Shown: piece after piece, positions 56,048 through 64,000 of the stretch | How positions within the stretch are numbered: the first letter of the stretch is position 1 | How the letters are laid out: each line of letters opens with the position of its first letter | Source: Alcaligenaceae bacterium | Lineage (GTDB): Bacteria; Pseudomonadota; Gammaproteobacteria; Burkholderiales; Burkholderiaceae_B | Reading direction: 5' to 3' | DNA: 64,000 nt | Assembly (NCBI GenBank): GCA_013416395.1 | Contig: JACCEP010000002.1 | Coordinates: 186,001-250,000 of the forward strand | The notes under the pieces: generated by a model | Seen by the model: only the letters and a program-made list of their open reading frames with translations | Told to the model about the DNA's origin: nothing | The model's database searches: none | Position numbers and translations under genes: made by a program

Positions 56048-57557
56048 AAATCGCCTTGAGGGTAAGGCGCTCGAGCTAAAACAATTTAGCCATCGCATTG
56101 CAGTTACGTCGGCGTCGGGGCTTGATGCGGCATTTCGCGATATTGCCGACGCGCAGGCACGTGGCTATTGGGTTGCGTTACTGCTTGACTATGAACTGGG
56201 TGAGTGGCTGGAGCCCAGCAGCATGTGTGACGTGGCTGGCGACCGCTTGTCTGGGGGCAGCAACAGGCCCAGGCTGACGGCATTGGTGTACCAGGAAGCC
56301 GAGCATGTTCCAGTATGGCAGGGGCTTGGTTCGGCAGCGATTGCCAACAGCATGCCTGAACATGCCAGGGCAGGCTCTGGCACGCTAAAGGCAGCGGGTA
56401 TGCATACGCGGCTCGCGGCGTCTGCTCAGGCCACTGCAGGGGCTGCAGCAGAGGCTAATGTAATGGCTACTGAAAAGGCCACTGCAGAGGCTGCGGATCA
56501 GGTTACAGCTCAGCCTACAGCTAACACTACAGCTCAGCCTATAGCTCCGGCGGCTGCGCTGTCTGCAGCGCACATGCAGGCGTCGCTGCTGTCAGCCACG
56601 GCGTTAATGCCGCGAAGTCGTTATCTTGATCATATCGAGGCTTTGCGGGGCAGTATCGCCCGCGGTGAGATCTATCAGGCCAACTATACGTTTCCCATTG
56701 CCATTGAAACCTGCCTGTCGCCACAGACACTGTACCGCGAGATTGCCAGTCGTCATCCCTGCGCGCATGCTGCCTATGTTGAAGATGAGGGGCGTACCCT
56801 GTTGTCGTTTTCCCCGGAATTGTTTTTTTCACGCAGTGGCTCCACCCTTACGGTACGGCCCATGAAGGGCACTGCACCGCGTTTTGCCGACCCAGACCAA
56901 GATCATCAGTCTGGTCAGCAACTGCTGCACAGCGAGAAAAACCGGGCCGAGAATTTGATGATTGTCGATCTGTTGCGCAATGACCTGGGTCGCGTGGCCA
57001 CACCGGGCACGGTTAAGGTCGACGCTTTGTTCACACTCGAGCGATACCCTTCGGTCTGGACACTGACGTCGACGGTGACGGCGCAGGCGCCCGATGCTTC
57101 GCTAGAGACCTTGTTGCGGGCACTGTTTCCATGCGGTTCAATCACGGGCGCACCCAAGATTGCTGCCATGAAAAAAATACGCGAACGCGAGATGGCAGAG
57201 CGCGGTATTTATTGCGGCAGCATAGGCTGGCTGGCGCCCAACGGTGACTGTTCGCTTAACGTTGCCATACGCACCATTACCATGCAGGGTGACGCGCCGG
57301 AAGACGGGCGTTTTCATGGGGTGTTTGGTGTTGGAGGGGGTATCGTCTACGACTCCGAACCTGAGCTGGAGTGGCAGGAATGCCTTTGGAAAGCCCGCAT
57401 TTTGGGATCGCCGCCTGGGTTTGTTGACGAAGTGCCCAGTGCAGAGCAGCCACCAAGTACCGTAAGTGGCACGCAAAAACCGTCAGAGGTGGGTATGTCT
57501 TCGCGATCATCACAGTGGTCTTTTGAAAGTCGGGCCGACGCAAAGCGTCAATCATGA
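56031..57557 (+). CDS. pabB: Aminodeoxychorismate synthase component I with Ala/Thr-rich insertion
   Basis: Chorismate-using enzyme making aminodeoxychorismate for p-aminobenzoate and folate. The chorismate-binding domain is complete: GEIYQANYTFPI, VRPMKGTAPR (with the conserved Lys), SEKNRAENLMIVDLLRNDLG, ERYPSVWTLTSTV, CGSITGAPKIAAMKKIRE and GSIGWLAPNGDCSLNVAIRT. Residues about 120-190 are a low-complexity Ala/Thr/Gln run between the short N-terminal part and the catalytic domain, which is unusual. 508 aa versus about 450. Its start overlaps uvrA by 17 bp; its end overlaps pabC by four. Confidence 0.93.
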   Translation: MLCRFENRLEGKALELKQFSHRIAVTSASGLDAAFRDIADAQARGYWVALLLDYELGEWLEPSSMCDVAGDRLSGGSNRPRLTALVYQEAEHVPVWQGLGSAAIANSMPEHARAGSGTLKAAGMHTRLAASAQATAGAAAEANVMATEKATAEAADQVTAQPTANTTAQPIAPAAALSAAHMQASLLSATALMPRSRYLDHIEALRGSIARGEIYQANYTFPIAIETCLSPQTLYREIASRHPCAHAAYVEDEGRTLLSFSPELFFSRSGSTLTVRPMKGTAPRFADPDQDHQSGQQLLHSEKNRAENLMIVDLLRNDLGRVATPGTVKVDALFTLERYPSVWTLTSTVTAQAPDASLETLLRALFPCGSITGAPKIAAMKKIREREMAERGIYCGSIGWLAPNGDCSLNVAIRTITMQGDAPEDGRFHGVFGVGGGIVYDSEPELEWQECLWKARILGSPPGFVDEVPSAEQPPSTVSGTQKPSEVGMSSRSSQWSFESRADAKRQS

Positions 57558-58234
57558 CAGCGATCACAAAAATAGCCACCAGGCATGGCTCCGACGACGC
57601 CCACGTGCAGTTAATCGAAACCATGCGTGTTGAGCCGGGCCAAAAAATTGAACTGCTGGCAGGCCATATGCGTCGGCTGCAAGCCTCAGCCCAGGCATTG
57701 GGTTACCCCTGGCATGGCCAACAGATCACACAGGCCATACAGCAGGCTTTGGCAAATGTAGATGCACACGGCACGTTTCGTCTGCGCCTGCTGCTTAATG
57801 ATCGCGGCAGGTGTTCGCTGGAAAGTACCGTCTTGCCGCCTACCCCAGAGCCCGTAAAACTGAAACTGGCGCCTGAGCCGCTTGTGGCCGATGCGTTCTG
57901 GCTGGTGCACAAAACCACACGCCGTCATTGGTACGAGCCCGCACAAGCCTGGCTTTCAGCGCACGCTGAGTACTTTGATGTGGTGTATTGCACTGAGCAG
58001 GGGCAGGTTTGCGAAGGCAGCCGCAGCAACCTCTATGTGCAGGATGATGCGGGCGTTTGGTTAACGCCGCCCGTCTCTGCAGGCCTGTTGCCGGGCGTGA
58101 TGCGCCAGGCATTACTCGACCAAGGCCTGGTGCGTGAAGCGCCCGTGCCCCGCCAGATGCTGATCGAGGCCCAGGCCGTGCGCGTTTCAAATGCCTTGCG
58201 TGGTTGGCTGGATGCCCGGATCGACGGCGACTGA
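57554..58234 (+). CDS. pabC: Aminotransferase class IV, 4-amino-4-deoxychorismate lyase
   Basis: PLP enzyme releasing p-aminobenzoate and pyruvate from aminodeoxychorismate. A class IV fold is shown by VEPGQKIELLAGHMRRL, FRLRLLLNDRG, the PLP-lysine region HKTTRRHWYE, CTEQGQVCEGSRSNLYV and LLPGVMRQALLDQGLVREA. 226 aa is slightly short of typical. The ATGA overlap with pabB means both halves of the pathway are coupled. A branched-chain or D-amino acid aminotransferase-like role is less likely given the neighbour. Confidence 0.9.
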   Translation: MTAITKIATRHGSDDAHVQLIETMRVEPGQKIELLAGHMRRLQASAQALGYPWHGQQITQAIQQALANVDAHGTFRLRLLLNDRGRCSLESTVLPPTPEPVKLKLAPEPLVADAFWLVHKTTRRHWYEPAQAWLSAHAEYFDVVYCTEQGQVCEGSRSNLYVQDDAGVWLTPPVSAGLLPGVMRQALLDQGLVREAPVPRQMLIEAQAVRVSNALRGWLDARIDGD

Positions 58235-58330
58235 GCCAATCTTAGGGCCTGTAATCAACATGAACGGGCGTTGGCGCAGGCCATGCGCCCGGGCGTGACG
58301 GCAATCGCGTCGGGGCAGAGGCGTTTAGCG

Positions 58331-58861
58331 TTAATGCAGCGTGCGCGGGCGGTAGGGAGCAAAGGGGTCAGCCCCTTCTGCGTCGTCATCAGGCCCGTTG
58401 TCGTCGTCGGCATCATCTTGTTCGTCGTCATCATCGTCATCAGGCAGCAGGCCTTCGTCCTGAACGACAAAGGGCAAAATCTCGGCCAGCGTGTCTGTCC
58501 AGGCGACTTCCTCGCCCGACTGATCGACCTTGATGAAGCGGACTGGGTCAAGATCTGAAAGCTGTATGGCCCACAGACACTCACAGTCATAGACATCACC
58601 GTCTTCGATATCCATGCCGCCCTTGTTGCCAAGCAAACGGGCACCTTTGCCGCCAATTTGTACTACGGTAATGTCTTCTGGGTCTTCTTCGATGTCTAGC
58701 GGCACGGCGAAGATTACCCATTCGAAGCCGGTTTCTTCTGCGTCCATAAGTTCGGCCAGCACGGGCTTGCCCATGTAGGCGGAGAGCGCGTCGGCAGTGT
58801 TGCCGAGCAAGTCGAGTTCGTCAGAGGTAAATACAAGCGGAGGAAGCTGGCTGTCGGTCAT
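58331..58861 (-). CDS. Hypothetical protein with a very acidic C-terminal tail
   Basis: A 176-aa protein I cannot assign to a family with certainty. The N-terminal ~135 residues look like a compact cytoplasmic domain (ELDLLGNTADALSAYMGKPV, EEDPEDITVVQIGGKGARLL). The final 35 residues are almost continuous Asp/Glu (DDDDDDEQDDADDDNG) before PFAPYRPR. No signal peptide. ATG 58861 (MTDSQLPPL) is preferred to the in-frame upstream start at 58894. It lies between convergent pabC and divergent ettA. Confidence 0.75.
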   Translation of the reverse strand: MTDSQLPPLVFTSDELDLLGNTADALSAYMGKPVLAELMDAEETGFEWVIFAVPLDIEEDPEDITVVQIGGKGARLLGNKGGMDIEDGDVYDCECLWAIQLSDLDPVRFIKVDQSGEEVAWTDTLAEILPFVVQDEGLLPDDDDDDEQDDADDDNGPDDDAEGADPFAPYRPRTLH

Positions 58862-58996
58862 GGTTGCGTGCCCGGATGGCCCGAAGGTTAACAATCGGCT
58901 ATTTTAGTGCATGGTCGCCTGCTCTAGCACGGTGACGACTGATAACGCCTACAATCAAGCCTTTCATTTCAACGCTTTACTTTTTTTCCGGTGGTC

Positions 58997-60670
58997 ATGG
59001 CTCAATACGTATATACGATGAATCGCGTCGGCAAAATTGTGCCCCCAAAGCGGCATATTCTGCGCGACATTTCACTGTCGTTTTTCCCGGGCGCCAAAAT
59101 CGGCGTGCTCGGCCTTAACGGCTCGGGCAAATCGACGCTGCTCAAGATTATGGCAGGTGTAGACACAGAGATCGAGGGCGAGGCTATTCCTATGGCGGGC
59201 CTGAAGATCGGCTATCTGCCCCAGGAGCCTCAGCTCAACCCCGAGCACACGGTGCGCCAGTCGGTCGAAGAAGGTCTGGGCGAGTTGTTCAGCGCCCGCA
59301 AGCGCCTTGATGAGGTGTATGCGGCCTATGCCGATCCCGATGCTGATTTTGACAAGCTTGCTGCCGAGCAGGCCGACCTTGAGGCCGTTATTGCGGCGGC
59401 GGCCTCCAGTGGCGCTGACGATATCGAGCATCAGATGGAAATTGCTGCCGACGCATTGCGTCTTGCGCCTTGGGACGCCATAGTAGGCAAGCTGTCAGGC
59501 GGCGAGAAACGGCGCGTGGCACTTTGCCGCCTGCTGCTCTCCAAGCCCGATATGCTTCTGCTCGACGAACCCACCAACCACCTCGATGCTGAAAGCGTAG
59601 AGTGGCTTGAAGTGTTCTTGCGCAAGTTTCCGGGCACTGTGGTTGCGGTTACTCACGATCGATATTTTCTCGATAACGCCGCTGAATGGATACTCGAACT
59701 TGACCGCGGCCACGGCATTCCCTGGAAGGGCAATTACACGTCCTGGCTCGAACAGAAAGATGACCGCCTCAAGCAAGAAGAAGCGTCTGAATCTGCACGC
59801 CAGCGCACCATCCAGAAAGAACTTGAGTGGGTGCGACAAAACCCCAAGGGTCGCCAGGCCAAGGCCAAGGCACGCCTGTCGCGGTTCGAAGAGCTTTCAT
59901 CACACGAATACCAGAAACGTAACGAAACCCAGGAAATTTTCATCCCGGTGGCCGAGCGTCTGGGTAATGAGGTGGTCGAGTTTGAAAACGTCAGCAAGGG
60001 TTATGGCGACCGCCTGCTCATAGACAACCTTAGCTTCAAGGTGCCACCGGGCGCCATTGTCGGCATTATTGGCCCTAACGGCGCCGGTAAATCAACTCTG
60101 TTCCGCATGATTGCCGGCCAAGAGCAGCCTGACTCCGGCACGGTGAAAATCGGCCAGACGGTCAAGGTTGCGTTTGTCGATCAGTCTCGCGATTCGTTGC
60201 CTGACGACAAAACCGTGTTTGAAACCATTGCCGATGGTGCTGATCTGCTGACGGTTGGCCGTTTCGAAATGCCATCGCGCGCCTACCTGGGTCGCTTCAA
60301 CTTCAAGGGCGGCGACCAGAACAAAGTGGTGGGCAAGCTGTCGGGTGGTGAGCGTGGGCGTCTGCATCTGGCCAAAACTTTGATTACCGGCGGCAACTTG
60401 CTGTTGCTTGACGAGCCCTCCAACGATCTTGACGTTGAAACGTTAAGGGCACTTGAAGATGCTCTGCTTGAATTTGCCGGTTGTGTCATGGTGATCAGCC
60501 ATGACAGATGGTTTTTGGATCGCATTGCCACGCATATACTGGCCTTTGAAGGTGATTCTGAGGTCGTTTTCTTCGATGGTAACTACCAAGAGTACGAAGA
60601 AGACAAAAAGCGTCGCCTTGGCGAAGAGGGGGCCAAACCCCGTCGCCTGCGTTACAAGGCGCTGAAGTAA
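58997..60670 (+). CDS. ettA: Energy-dependent translational throttle protein EttA
   Basis: ABC-F ATPase that binds the ribosomal E site and gates the first peptide bond according to energy state. [19 protein letters not shown] is the EttA start. Two ABC domains are visible: Walker [10 protein letters not shown] and signature [11 protein letters not shown] with [17 protein letters not shown], then GPNGAGKST and [11 protein letters not shown] with [14 protein letters not shown]. The linker [20 protein letters not shown] lies between. 557 aa is standard. ATG 58997 is chosen over the GTG two codons before. Confidence 0.96.
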   Translation: MAQYVYTMNRVGKIVPPKRHILRDISLSFFPGAKIGVLGLNGSGKSTLLKIMAGVDTEIEGEAIPMAGLKIGYLPQEPQLNPEHTVRQSVEEGLGELFSARKRLDEVYAAYADPDADFDKLAAEQADLEAVIAAAASSGADDIEHQMEIAADALRLAPWDAIVGKLSGGEKRRVALCRLLLSKPDMLLLDEPTNHLDAESVEWLEVFLRKFPGTVVAVTHDRYFLDNAAEWILELDRGHGIPWKGNYTSWLEQKDDRLKQEEASESARQRTIQKELEWVRQNPKGRQAKAKARLSRFEELSSHEYQKRNETQEIFIPVAERLGNEVVEFENVSKGYGDRLLIDNLSFKVPPGAIVGIIGPNGAGKSTLFRMIAGQEQPDSGTVKIGQTVKVAFVDQSRDSLPDDKTVFETIADGADLLTVGRFEMPSRAYLGRFNFKGGDQNKVVGKLSGGERGRLHLAKTLITGGNLLLLDEPSNDLDVETLRALEDALLEFAGCVMVISHDRWFLDRIATHILAFEGDSEVVFFDGNYQEYEEDKKRRLGEEGAKPRRLRYKALK

Positions 60671-60725
60671 CGCAGCAAAGCTGTAAAGCTATAAAGCTGT
60701 AATGCGGCAATGCAGTAAAGCAGTA

Positions 60726-60756
60726 GACGCAAGCGGCACACGCCGCCGCTTGCGTC
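60726..60756 (+). terminator. Hairpin after ettA
   Basis: GACGCAAGCGGC (60726-60737) and GCCGCTTGCGTC (60745-60756) form a perfect 12-bp stem with a 7-base loop. No T-run follows, so it may be a Rho-dependent or protective 3' hairpin. Short AAAGCTGT/CAGTAAAG repeats lie just before it. Confidence 0.5.
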
Positions 60757-60861
60757 ATACGTTCGCTAGCAGACCAGACAGCCATCAAGGTGGGGCCGCC
60801 CCCCTGCGGTGTATTACACGGGCAGCGCGTTCAGCCCTGAGCGACTGCAAGGAGTCGACAC

Positions 60862-61404
60862 ATGCCTATTCTCAGTACCCATAACTCTGTGTTGCTAATT
60901 GTCGATATGCAGACGGGCCTGCTCCCGGCAATTCCTGATCATCAGGCTTTGGTAGAGCGTGCCGAGCGTCTTGCGCAGGCGGCAAAATTGCTGAATGTGC
61001 CGGTTATTGCCACCGAGCATTACGCCCAGAAAATCGGGCCCACCAGCCCCCTGTTGCAGGCGCACGTGGATCATGTCATTCATAAGACTCATTTTGATGG
61101 CACGCGCGAGAAGCATTTTCTTGCTGAGTTTCCACGACGTCGTCCGCGCGTGTTGTTAATTGGCACTGAAGCCCATGTGTGCGTGTTACAAACCGGCCTG
61201 GGCCTGGCCCGGCAGGGTTTCTCACCTGTGCTGGTGGCTGACTGCGCGGGCTCGCGGCGTGACACAGACCATGCCATGGCTTGCACTCGCTGGAATCAGC
61301 ATGGTCTTGAACAAGTTACGGCCGAAATGGCCATGTTTGAATGGCTGGATACCCCTGAACATCCCCATTTTCGGGAGGTGCTTGCACTGATTAAAGCAGG
61401 GTGA
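60862..61404 (+). CDS. Isochorismatase-family cysteine hydrolase
   Basis: A 180-aa protein of the isochorismatase-like superfamily, related to the YcaC-like group. The catalytic triad is visible: Asp in LLIVDMQTGLL, Lys in HKTHFDG, and Cys in GTEAHVCVLQTGLGL. ATG 60862 follows GGAG. Substrate unknown; amide or ester hydrolysis is expected. It sits between ettA and a small lipoprotein gene. Confidence 0.88.
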   Translation: MPILSTHNSVLLIVDMQTGLLPAIPDHQALVERAERLAQAAKLLNVPVIATEHYAQKIGPTSPLLQAHVDHVIHKTHFDGTREKHFLAEFPRRRPRVLLIGTEAHVCVLQTGLGLARQGFSPVLVADCAGSRRDTDHAMACTRWNQHGLEQVTAEMAMFEWLDTPEHPHFREVLALIKAG

Positions 61405-61456
61405 ACGGTGTCTGAAACAACTGTTGCGTACGCTCACAAGCGTATCAACCTTTTGT

Positions 61457-61486
61457 TTGCGATTTGCGAGAAACATCGAGTAATGT
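61457..61486 (+). promoter_or_regulatory. Possible sigma-70 promoter of the glycine-zipper lipoprotein gene
   Basis: TTGCGA (61457-61462) and TAATGT (61481-61486) are 18 bp apart and lie 33 bp upstream of the start codon at 61519. The match to the -35/-10 consensus is fair, not strong. Confidence 0.35.
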
Positions 61487-61518
61487 AAAAGCATCATCGT
61501 AGCAATTGGAGGTATTAG

Positions 61519-61746
61519 ATGACATTCACCACTCTTGCCAAGCTGAGCGCAACAGGCATACTCGCCGTCGCCATGGCTGGCTGCTCTTCATGGGATTCCA
61601 TGAGCCATCGTCAGAAAAGCACTGTAACGGGTGCAGGTTTGGGCGGTGTCGCCGGAGCGGTTATAACGGGCGGTGGCGTACTGGGTACAGTAGGTGGTGC
61701 CGCTATTGGTGGCGTCATCGGTGATCAGGTAGGCAAACACCGCTGA
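61519..61746 (+). CDS. OsmB-like glycine-zipper lipoprotein
   Basis: A 75-aa lipoprotein. The signal peptide ends in the lipobox VAMAGC with Cys at about residue 22. The mature part is short and consists of a glycine-zipper (GAGLGGVAGAVITGGGVLGT, GAAIGGVIGDQVGKHR), as in OsmB and related outer-membrane proteins. It has a strong terminator 60 bp downstream. A role in envelope stress is inferred from the family. Confidence 0.85.
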   Translation: MTFTTLAKLSATGILAVAMAGCSSWDSMSHRQKSTVTGAGLGGVAGAVITGGGVLGTVGGAAIGGVIGDQVGKHR

Positions 61747-61805
61747 TCACAGCAGCCGTCTGTATGACTGTTCAGGTTGTAAAGTCGGCAATGCGTTAAT
61801 AGTTG

Positions 61806-61847
61806 AACACCCCGCCGGAAATTTTTCCCGGCGGGGTGTTTTTATTT
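61806..61847 (+). terminator. Strong intrinsic terminator
   Basis: AACACCCCGCCGG (61806-61818) and CCGGCGGGGTGTT (61828-61840) form a perfect 13-bp stem followed by TTTATTT. It ends the lipoprotein transcript. From here to 62125 I see no gene; that stretch has a different look from its flanks but nothing identifiable. Confidence 0.9.
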
Positions 61848-62125
61848 CCGCGTGGGTGCAGTGCCGCACCGGTGCGGGTGAAGACGACAAGCCCACTTCA
61901 GTCCTGTTTGGTGAACGGTTTGTTAAGCATGTTTGGTCACGGCTATGGCTGCCCAGGGTAACCCGGTCAAGCTAGACTTTATGTTCACATTCCATGAAGT
62001 CACAGAGATGCGCTTCCGCTATGCTCCCGTCACGGGTACTCCAGTGCGGCAGGTTGTAGGCTGATAAAAAATCGTCGCAAGGCGAACATAAGCCTATCCT
62101 CTTGGCGTCATAGGAGGGGGCTAGA

Positions 62126-62153
62126 AAAATATACCCGTATCGGGTACTATTTT
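62126..62153. promoter_or_regulatory. Toxin-antitoxin operator palindrome
   Basis: AAAATA-TACCCG-TAT-CGGGTA-C-TATTTT is an almost perfect palindrome 15 bp upstream of the toxin start codon. It covers the expected promoter region and is a good candidate for autoregulation by the antitoxin. Confidence 0.7.
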
Positions 62154-62167
62154 AGGAAGCGCGATAC

Positions 62168-62551
62168 ATGAATGTGCTGAAGCGCAAAGACTTTGCACGT
62201 TGGCAAGCAGGCGAGAAACTACCGGATACCGCTTTGTGCAAGGCAGTTCAAGAAATGAAGGCCGGTTTGATTGATGCGGACCTAGGTGGCTTTCTCTACA
62301 AAAAACGAGTGCCTCGTCCTGGTGGCGGCAAAAGCGGCGGATATCGAACATTGCTATCAGCACGCCTTGACAGCCGCTACGTGTTCTTGCATGGCTTTCC
62401 TAAAAGTGACAAGGCGAACATCACGCAGGACGAGAGAAAGGCATTGCAGTTCGTCGGGAAGGTGTTTCTGGAGCTATCGGCAGATGACGTGACCAAAGCA
62501 CTGCAGATGGGCGTTTTATTGGAGGTATGTTGTGGCAAGCAAACTCATTAA
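62168..62551 (+). CDS. HigB-like/RelE-superfamily toxin
   Basis: A 127-aa protein of the type II toxin family in which the toxin precedes the antitoxin. FARWQAGEKLPDTALCKAVQ, GGFLYKKRVPRPGGGKSGGYR and RYVFLHGFPKSDKANITQDE are typical of the HigB/DUF1044-like group, with basic residues suited to mRNA cleavage on the ribosome. ATG 62168 follows AGGA. Its last 20 bp overlap the antitoxin gene, indicating coupled translation. Confidence 0.85.
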   Translation: MNVLKRKDFARWQAGEKLPDTALCKAVQEMKAGLIDADLGGFLYKKRVPRPGGGKSGGYRTLLSARLDSRYVFLHGFPKSDKANITQDERKALQFVGKVFLELSADDVTKALQMGVLLEVCCGKQTH

Positions 62552-62837
62552 ATCCTTGCGTGGCGATATGGTCGCGCTGCACGATGCTGGCGTGATCGGC
62601 AAGGTAACGATGCGGCAATTTGACGCTATTTGCCCACCACTGGTGCGTAAGTTCAGTGCGGCCGACATAAAGCAGCTGCGCGAAACGCTTAATTTCAGCC
62701 AGCCAGTGTTTGCACTGCACCTGCACACAACGGCGTCCACAGTGCGTAAGTGGGAGCAGGGGGACACCCAGCCGGCAGGGCCGGCGCTCAAATTGCTAAA
62801 CCTCCTTGCCGACAAAGGCCTGCAAGCCATAACTTGA
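62532..62837 (+). CDS. HigA-like antitoxin (XRE-type HTH)
   Basis: A 101-aa protein starting at a GTG at 62532 with GGAGG at 62521. The C-terminal half is an XRE-like DNA-binding domain: IKQLRETLNFSQPVFALHLH, then TTASTVRKWEQGDTQPAGPA, as in HigA-2/MqsA-type antitoxins. It should neutralise the upstream toxin and bind the operator at 62126. The pair is a self-contained cassette between the lipoprotein terminator and minE. Confidence 0.85.
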   Translation: MASKLIKSLRGDMVALHDAGVIGKVTMRQFDAICPPLVRKFSAADIKQLRETLNFSQPVFALHLHTTASTVRKWEQGDTQPAGPALKLLNLLADKGLQAIT

Positions 62838-63039
62838 TGTGTCGCGCTGAGTAGTTCTTCTCTTCGCCCGCTTTCGATTAATGCCGTGCCTGACTACCGC
62901 ACCACTCTTCGGCCTTCAGGGCGACGGAGGTACAAATTAACGAGGTGATGTTGTTACCCGTGCTGCGCCGCGCCGTTACGCGCTCTGATGAGCCTTAGCG
63001 CAGACAGGTTCAATTTGGTGCCAAAGTCACCATAAAGTC

Positions 63040-63065
63040 AAAATGCCCGCGCAAGCGGGCATTTT
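63040..63065. terminator. Bidirectional terminator before minE
   Basis: AAAATGCCCGC-GCAA-GCGGGCATTTT is a perfect 11-bp stem with flanking A and T runs. It is 39 bp past the minE stop on the minus strand and can also end the toxin-antitoxin transcript on the plus strand. No gene lies in 62838-63104. Confidence 0.9.
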
Positions 63066-63104
63066 GATTGAGGGTGGAGCAGGCTGGCCCCACCATTGGC
63101 ACGA

Positions 63105-63362
63105 CTATCGTTCGAGCTGGGGCATCTCTATCTTTACCTCGAGAATCTCGAGGGAATCTTGCCGGTCGAGGTTGACCTTGATATCGTCCGGGTTGATCTT
63201 TACATAGCGCGAGATGACTTCGACCAGTTCTTTCTGAAGCCTTGGAAGATAGTCAGGCGTGATGCCATCACCCCGCTCATTGATCAAGATGAGTTGAAGA
63301 CGGTCACGGGCGACACTGGCGGAGGTCTTCTTTTGGCCGCGAAAAAAATCTAGCAAAGACAT
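63105..63362 (-). CDS. minE: Cell division topological specificity factor MinE
   Basis: An 85-aa partner of MinD that stimulates its ATPase and drives pole-to-pole oscillation. [20 protein letters not shown] begins the MinD-interacting/membrane helix; [11 protein letters not shown] and the C-terminal dimerisation strand ([10 protein letters not shown]) are intact. Length is standard. Its start is two bases after the minD stop. Confidence 0.97.
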   Translation of the reverse strand: MSLLDFFRGQKKTSASVARDRLQLILINERGDGITPDYLPRLQKELVEVISRYVKINPDDIKVNLDRQDSLEILEVKIEMPQLER

Positions 63363-63364
63363 AC

Positions 63365-64000
63365 TTATTTCCCCCCGAACAGGCGCTTGAACAGCCCGGG
63401 TTTTGCGTAATCAATATAGCGCATGGGCTTTTCTTCGCCCAGATAGCGCGAAATGGCATCCTGGTAGGCCAAGGCCACTTCGCTCTCGCGCAGATGGATG
63501 GCGGGAATGCCCTGATTGGACGCCTGCAGCACAGATTCAGACTCGGGAATGACGCCGAGCAGTTTGATGCGCAGGATGTCTTCAATGTCTTTCAGTGACA
63601 GCATTTCACCCTCGGCAACGCGTTTGGCGTTATAGCGCGTAAGCAGAAGGAATTCTTTGATGGGTTCATCGCCCTTTTCGGCGCGACGTGACTTGGCGGC
63701 CAGTATGCCCAGAATACGGTCAGAGTCGCGCACTGATGATACTTCGGGGTTGGTTACGACAAGTGCATCATCGGCAAAATAAGAAGCCATGAGTGCACCG
63801 GTTTCGATACCGGCGGGCGAGTCGCAGACAATGAACTCGAAGCCCATTTCGCCGAGCTCTTTGAGGGCTTTTTCAACACCCTCCTTGGTGAGTGCATCTT
63901 TGTCTCGCGTTTGTGACGCAGGCAGGATAAACAGATTTTCAAGCTGTTTGTCGCGGATCAGTGCCTGGTTAAGCGTTGCCTCACCCTGAATAACGTTGAC
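63365..64000 (-). CDS. minD: Septum site-determining protein MinD (5' part outside the window)
   Basis: Only the C-terminal 211 residues are inside the window; the reading frame runs off the right edge at position 64000, so the P-loop is not seen. Visible are [73 protein letters not shown] and the C-terminal membrane-targeting helix (LFKRLFGGK). The ATPase recruits MinC to inhibit polar division. Normal MinD is about 270 aa. Confidence 0.96.
   Translation of the reverse strand, partial: VNVIQGEATLNQALIRDKQLENLFILPASQTRDKDALTKEGVEKALKELGEMGFEFIVCDSPAGIETGALMASYFADDALVVTNPEVSSVRDSDRILGILAAKSRRAEKGDEPIKEFLLLTRYNAKRVAEGEMLSLKDIEDILRIKLLGVIPESESVLQASNQGIPAIHLRESEVALAYQDAISRYLGEEKPMRYIDYAKPGLFKRLFGGK

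Noticed and set aside
61981-62064. 27-residue open frame before the toxin gene
   Set aside because: Short, no ribosome-binding site, no recognisable family.
63365-63847. Complete 160-aa protein starting at an internal Met
   Set aside because: The frame continues without a stop to the window edge and encodes further MinD sequence upstream, so it is the 3' part of minD.

Overview
The window is a stretch of bacterial chromosome, roughly mid-50s to 60 % GC by eye. It most resembles a betaproteobacterium of the order Burkholderiales, probably family Alcaligenaceae. This placement is inferred from gene content and order: TPR protein-lolB-ispE-tRNA-Gln-prs-rplY-pth-ychF is a typical betaproteobacterial block, and the hmgA-fahA pair, the fdsGBA-fdhD-fdsD formate dehydrogenase operon, a double-length UvrA and the minE/minD pair fit the same group. 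No 16S rRNA or other species marker is present.

Layout. 0-7 kb: phosphohexomutase, an FAD-linked 2-hydroxyacid dehydrogenase, the homogentisate branch of tyrosine catabolism (hmgA, fahA) with a repeat-rich upstream region, and mutM. 7-15 kb: the housekeeping block ending in ychF. 15.2-18.2 kb: an accessory patch with an intact AlbA_2/HATPase-type regulator and frame-broken remnants that look like a DUF1016-type nuclease and a type I restriction subunit (HsdR). 18.2-20.5 kb: a DUF6356 protein, a PaaI-like thioesterase and serA. 20.5-21.5 kb: a gene-free kilobase with hexamer repeats, a nested 196-bp palindrome and ~90-bp direct repeats. 21.5-24.8 kb: a nitric-oxide response set (nsrR, nnrS, group III truncated haemoglobin) with a well-matched NsrR operator, a TIGR01244 phosphatase-like gene, and a universal stress protein behind an FNR-like box. 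24.8-35.9 kb: a formate module with an OFA-family transporter and its 40-residue partner, the NAD-linked molybdenum formate dehydrogenase operon, a divergent ModE-like regulator, then moaA and mobA for the molybdenum cofactor. 35.9-49.7 kb: gcdH, a ThDP enzyme with a divergent LysR regulator, ggt behind a purine-rich tandem-repeat tract, purU, an LhgO-like oxidase, a flavin reductase, pdxH, chaC, tcdA, an acyl-CoA dehydrogenase and a family 2 glycosyltransferase. 50-61.8 kb: a 42-residue basic protein, the double UvrA, pabB-pabC, an acidic-tailed protein, ettA, an isochorismatase-like hydrolase and a glycine-zipper lipoprotein. 62.1-64 kb: a HigBA-like toxin-antitoxin pair with its operator, then minE and minD, the latter running off the right edge.

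The clearest functional groupings are: formate uptake and oxidation together with its molybdenum cofactor supply and regulator; NO sensing and detoxification under NsrR; glutathione turnover (ggt, chaC); and folate synthesis (pabB, pabC). The items I consider most worth a second look are the decayed defence patch, the nested palindrome with its repeat array, the NsrR operator, the triple operator of the ThDP enzyme/LysR pair, the double UvrA, the MobA and TcdA insertions, and two small proteins that are easily missed (24861-24983 and 49962-50090). I did not find anything I can firmly call a new biological system.
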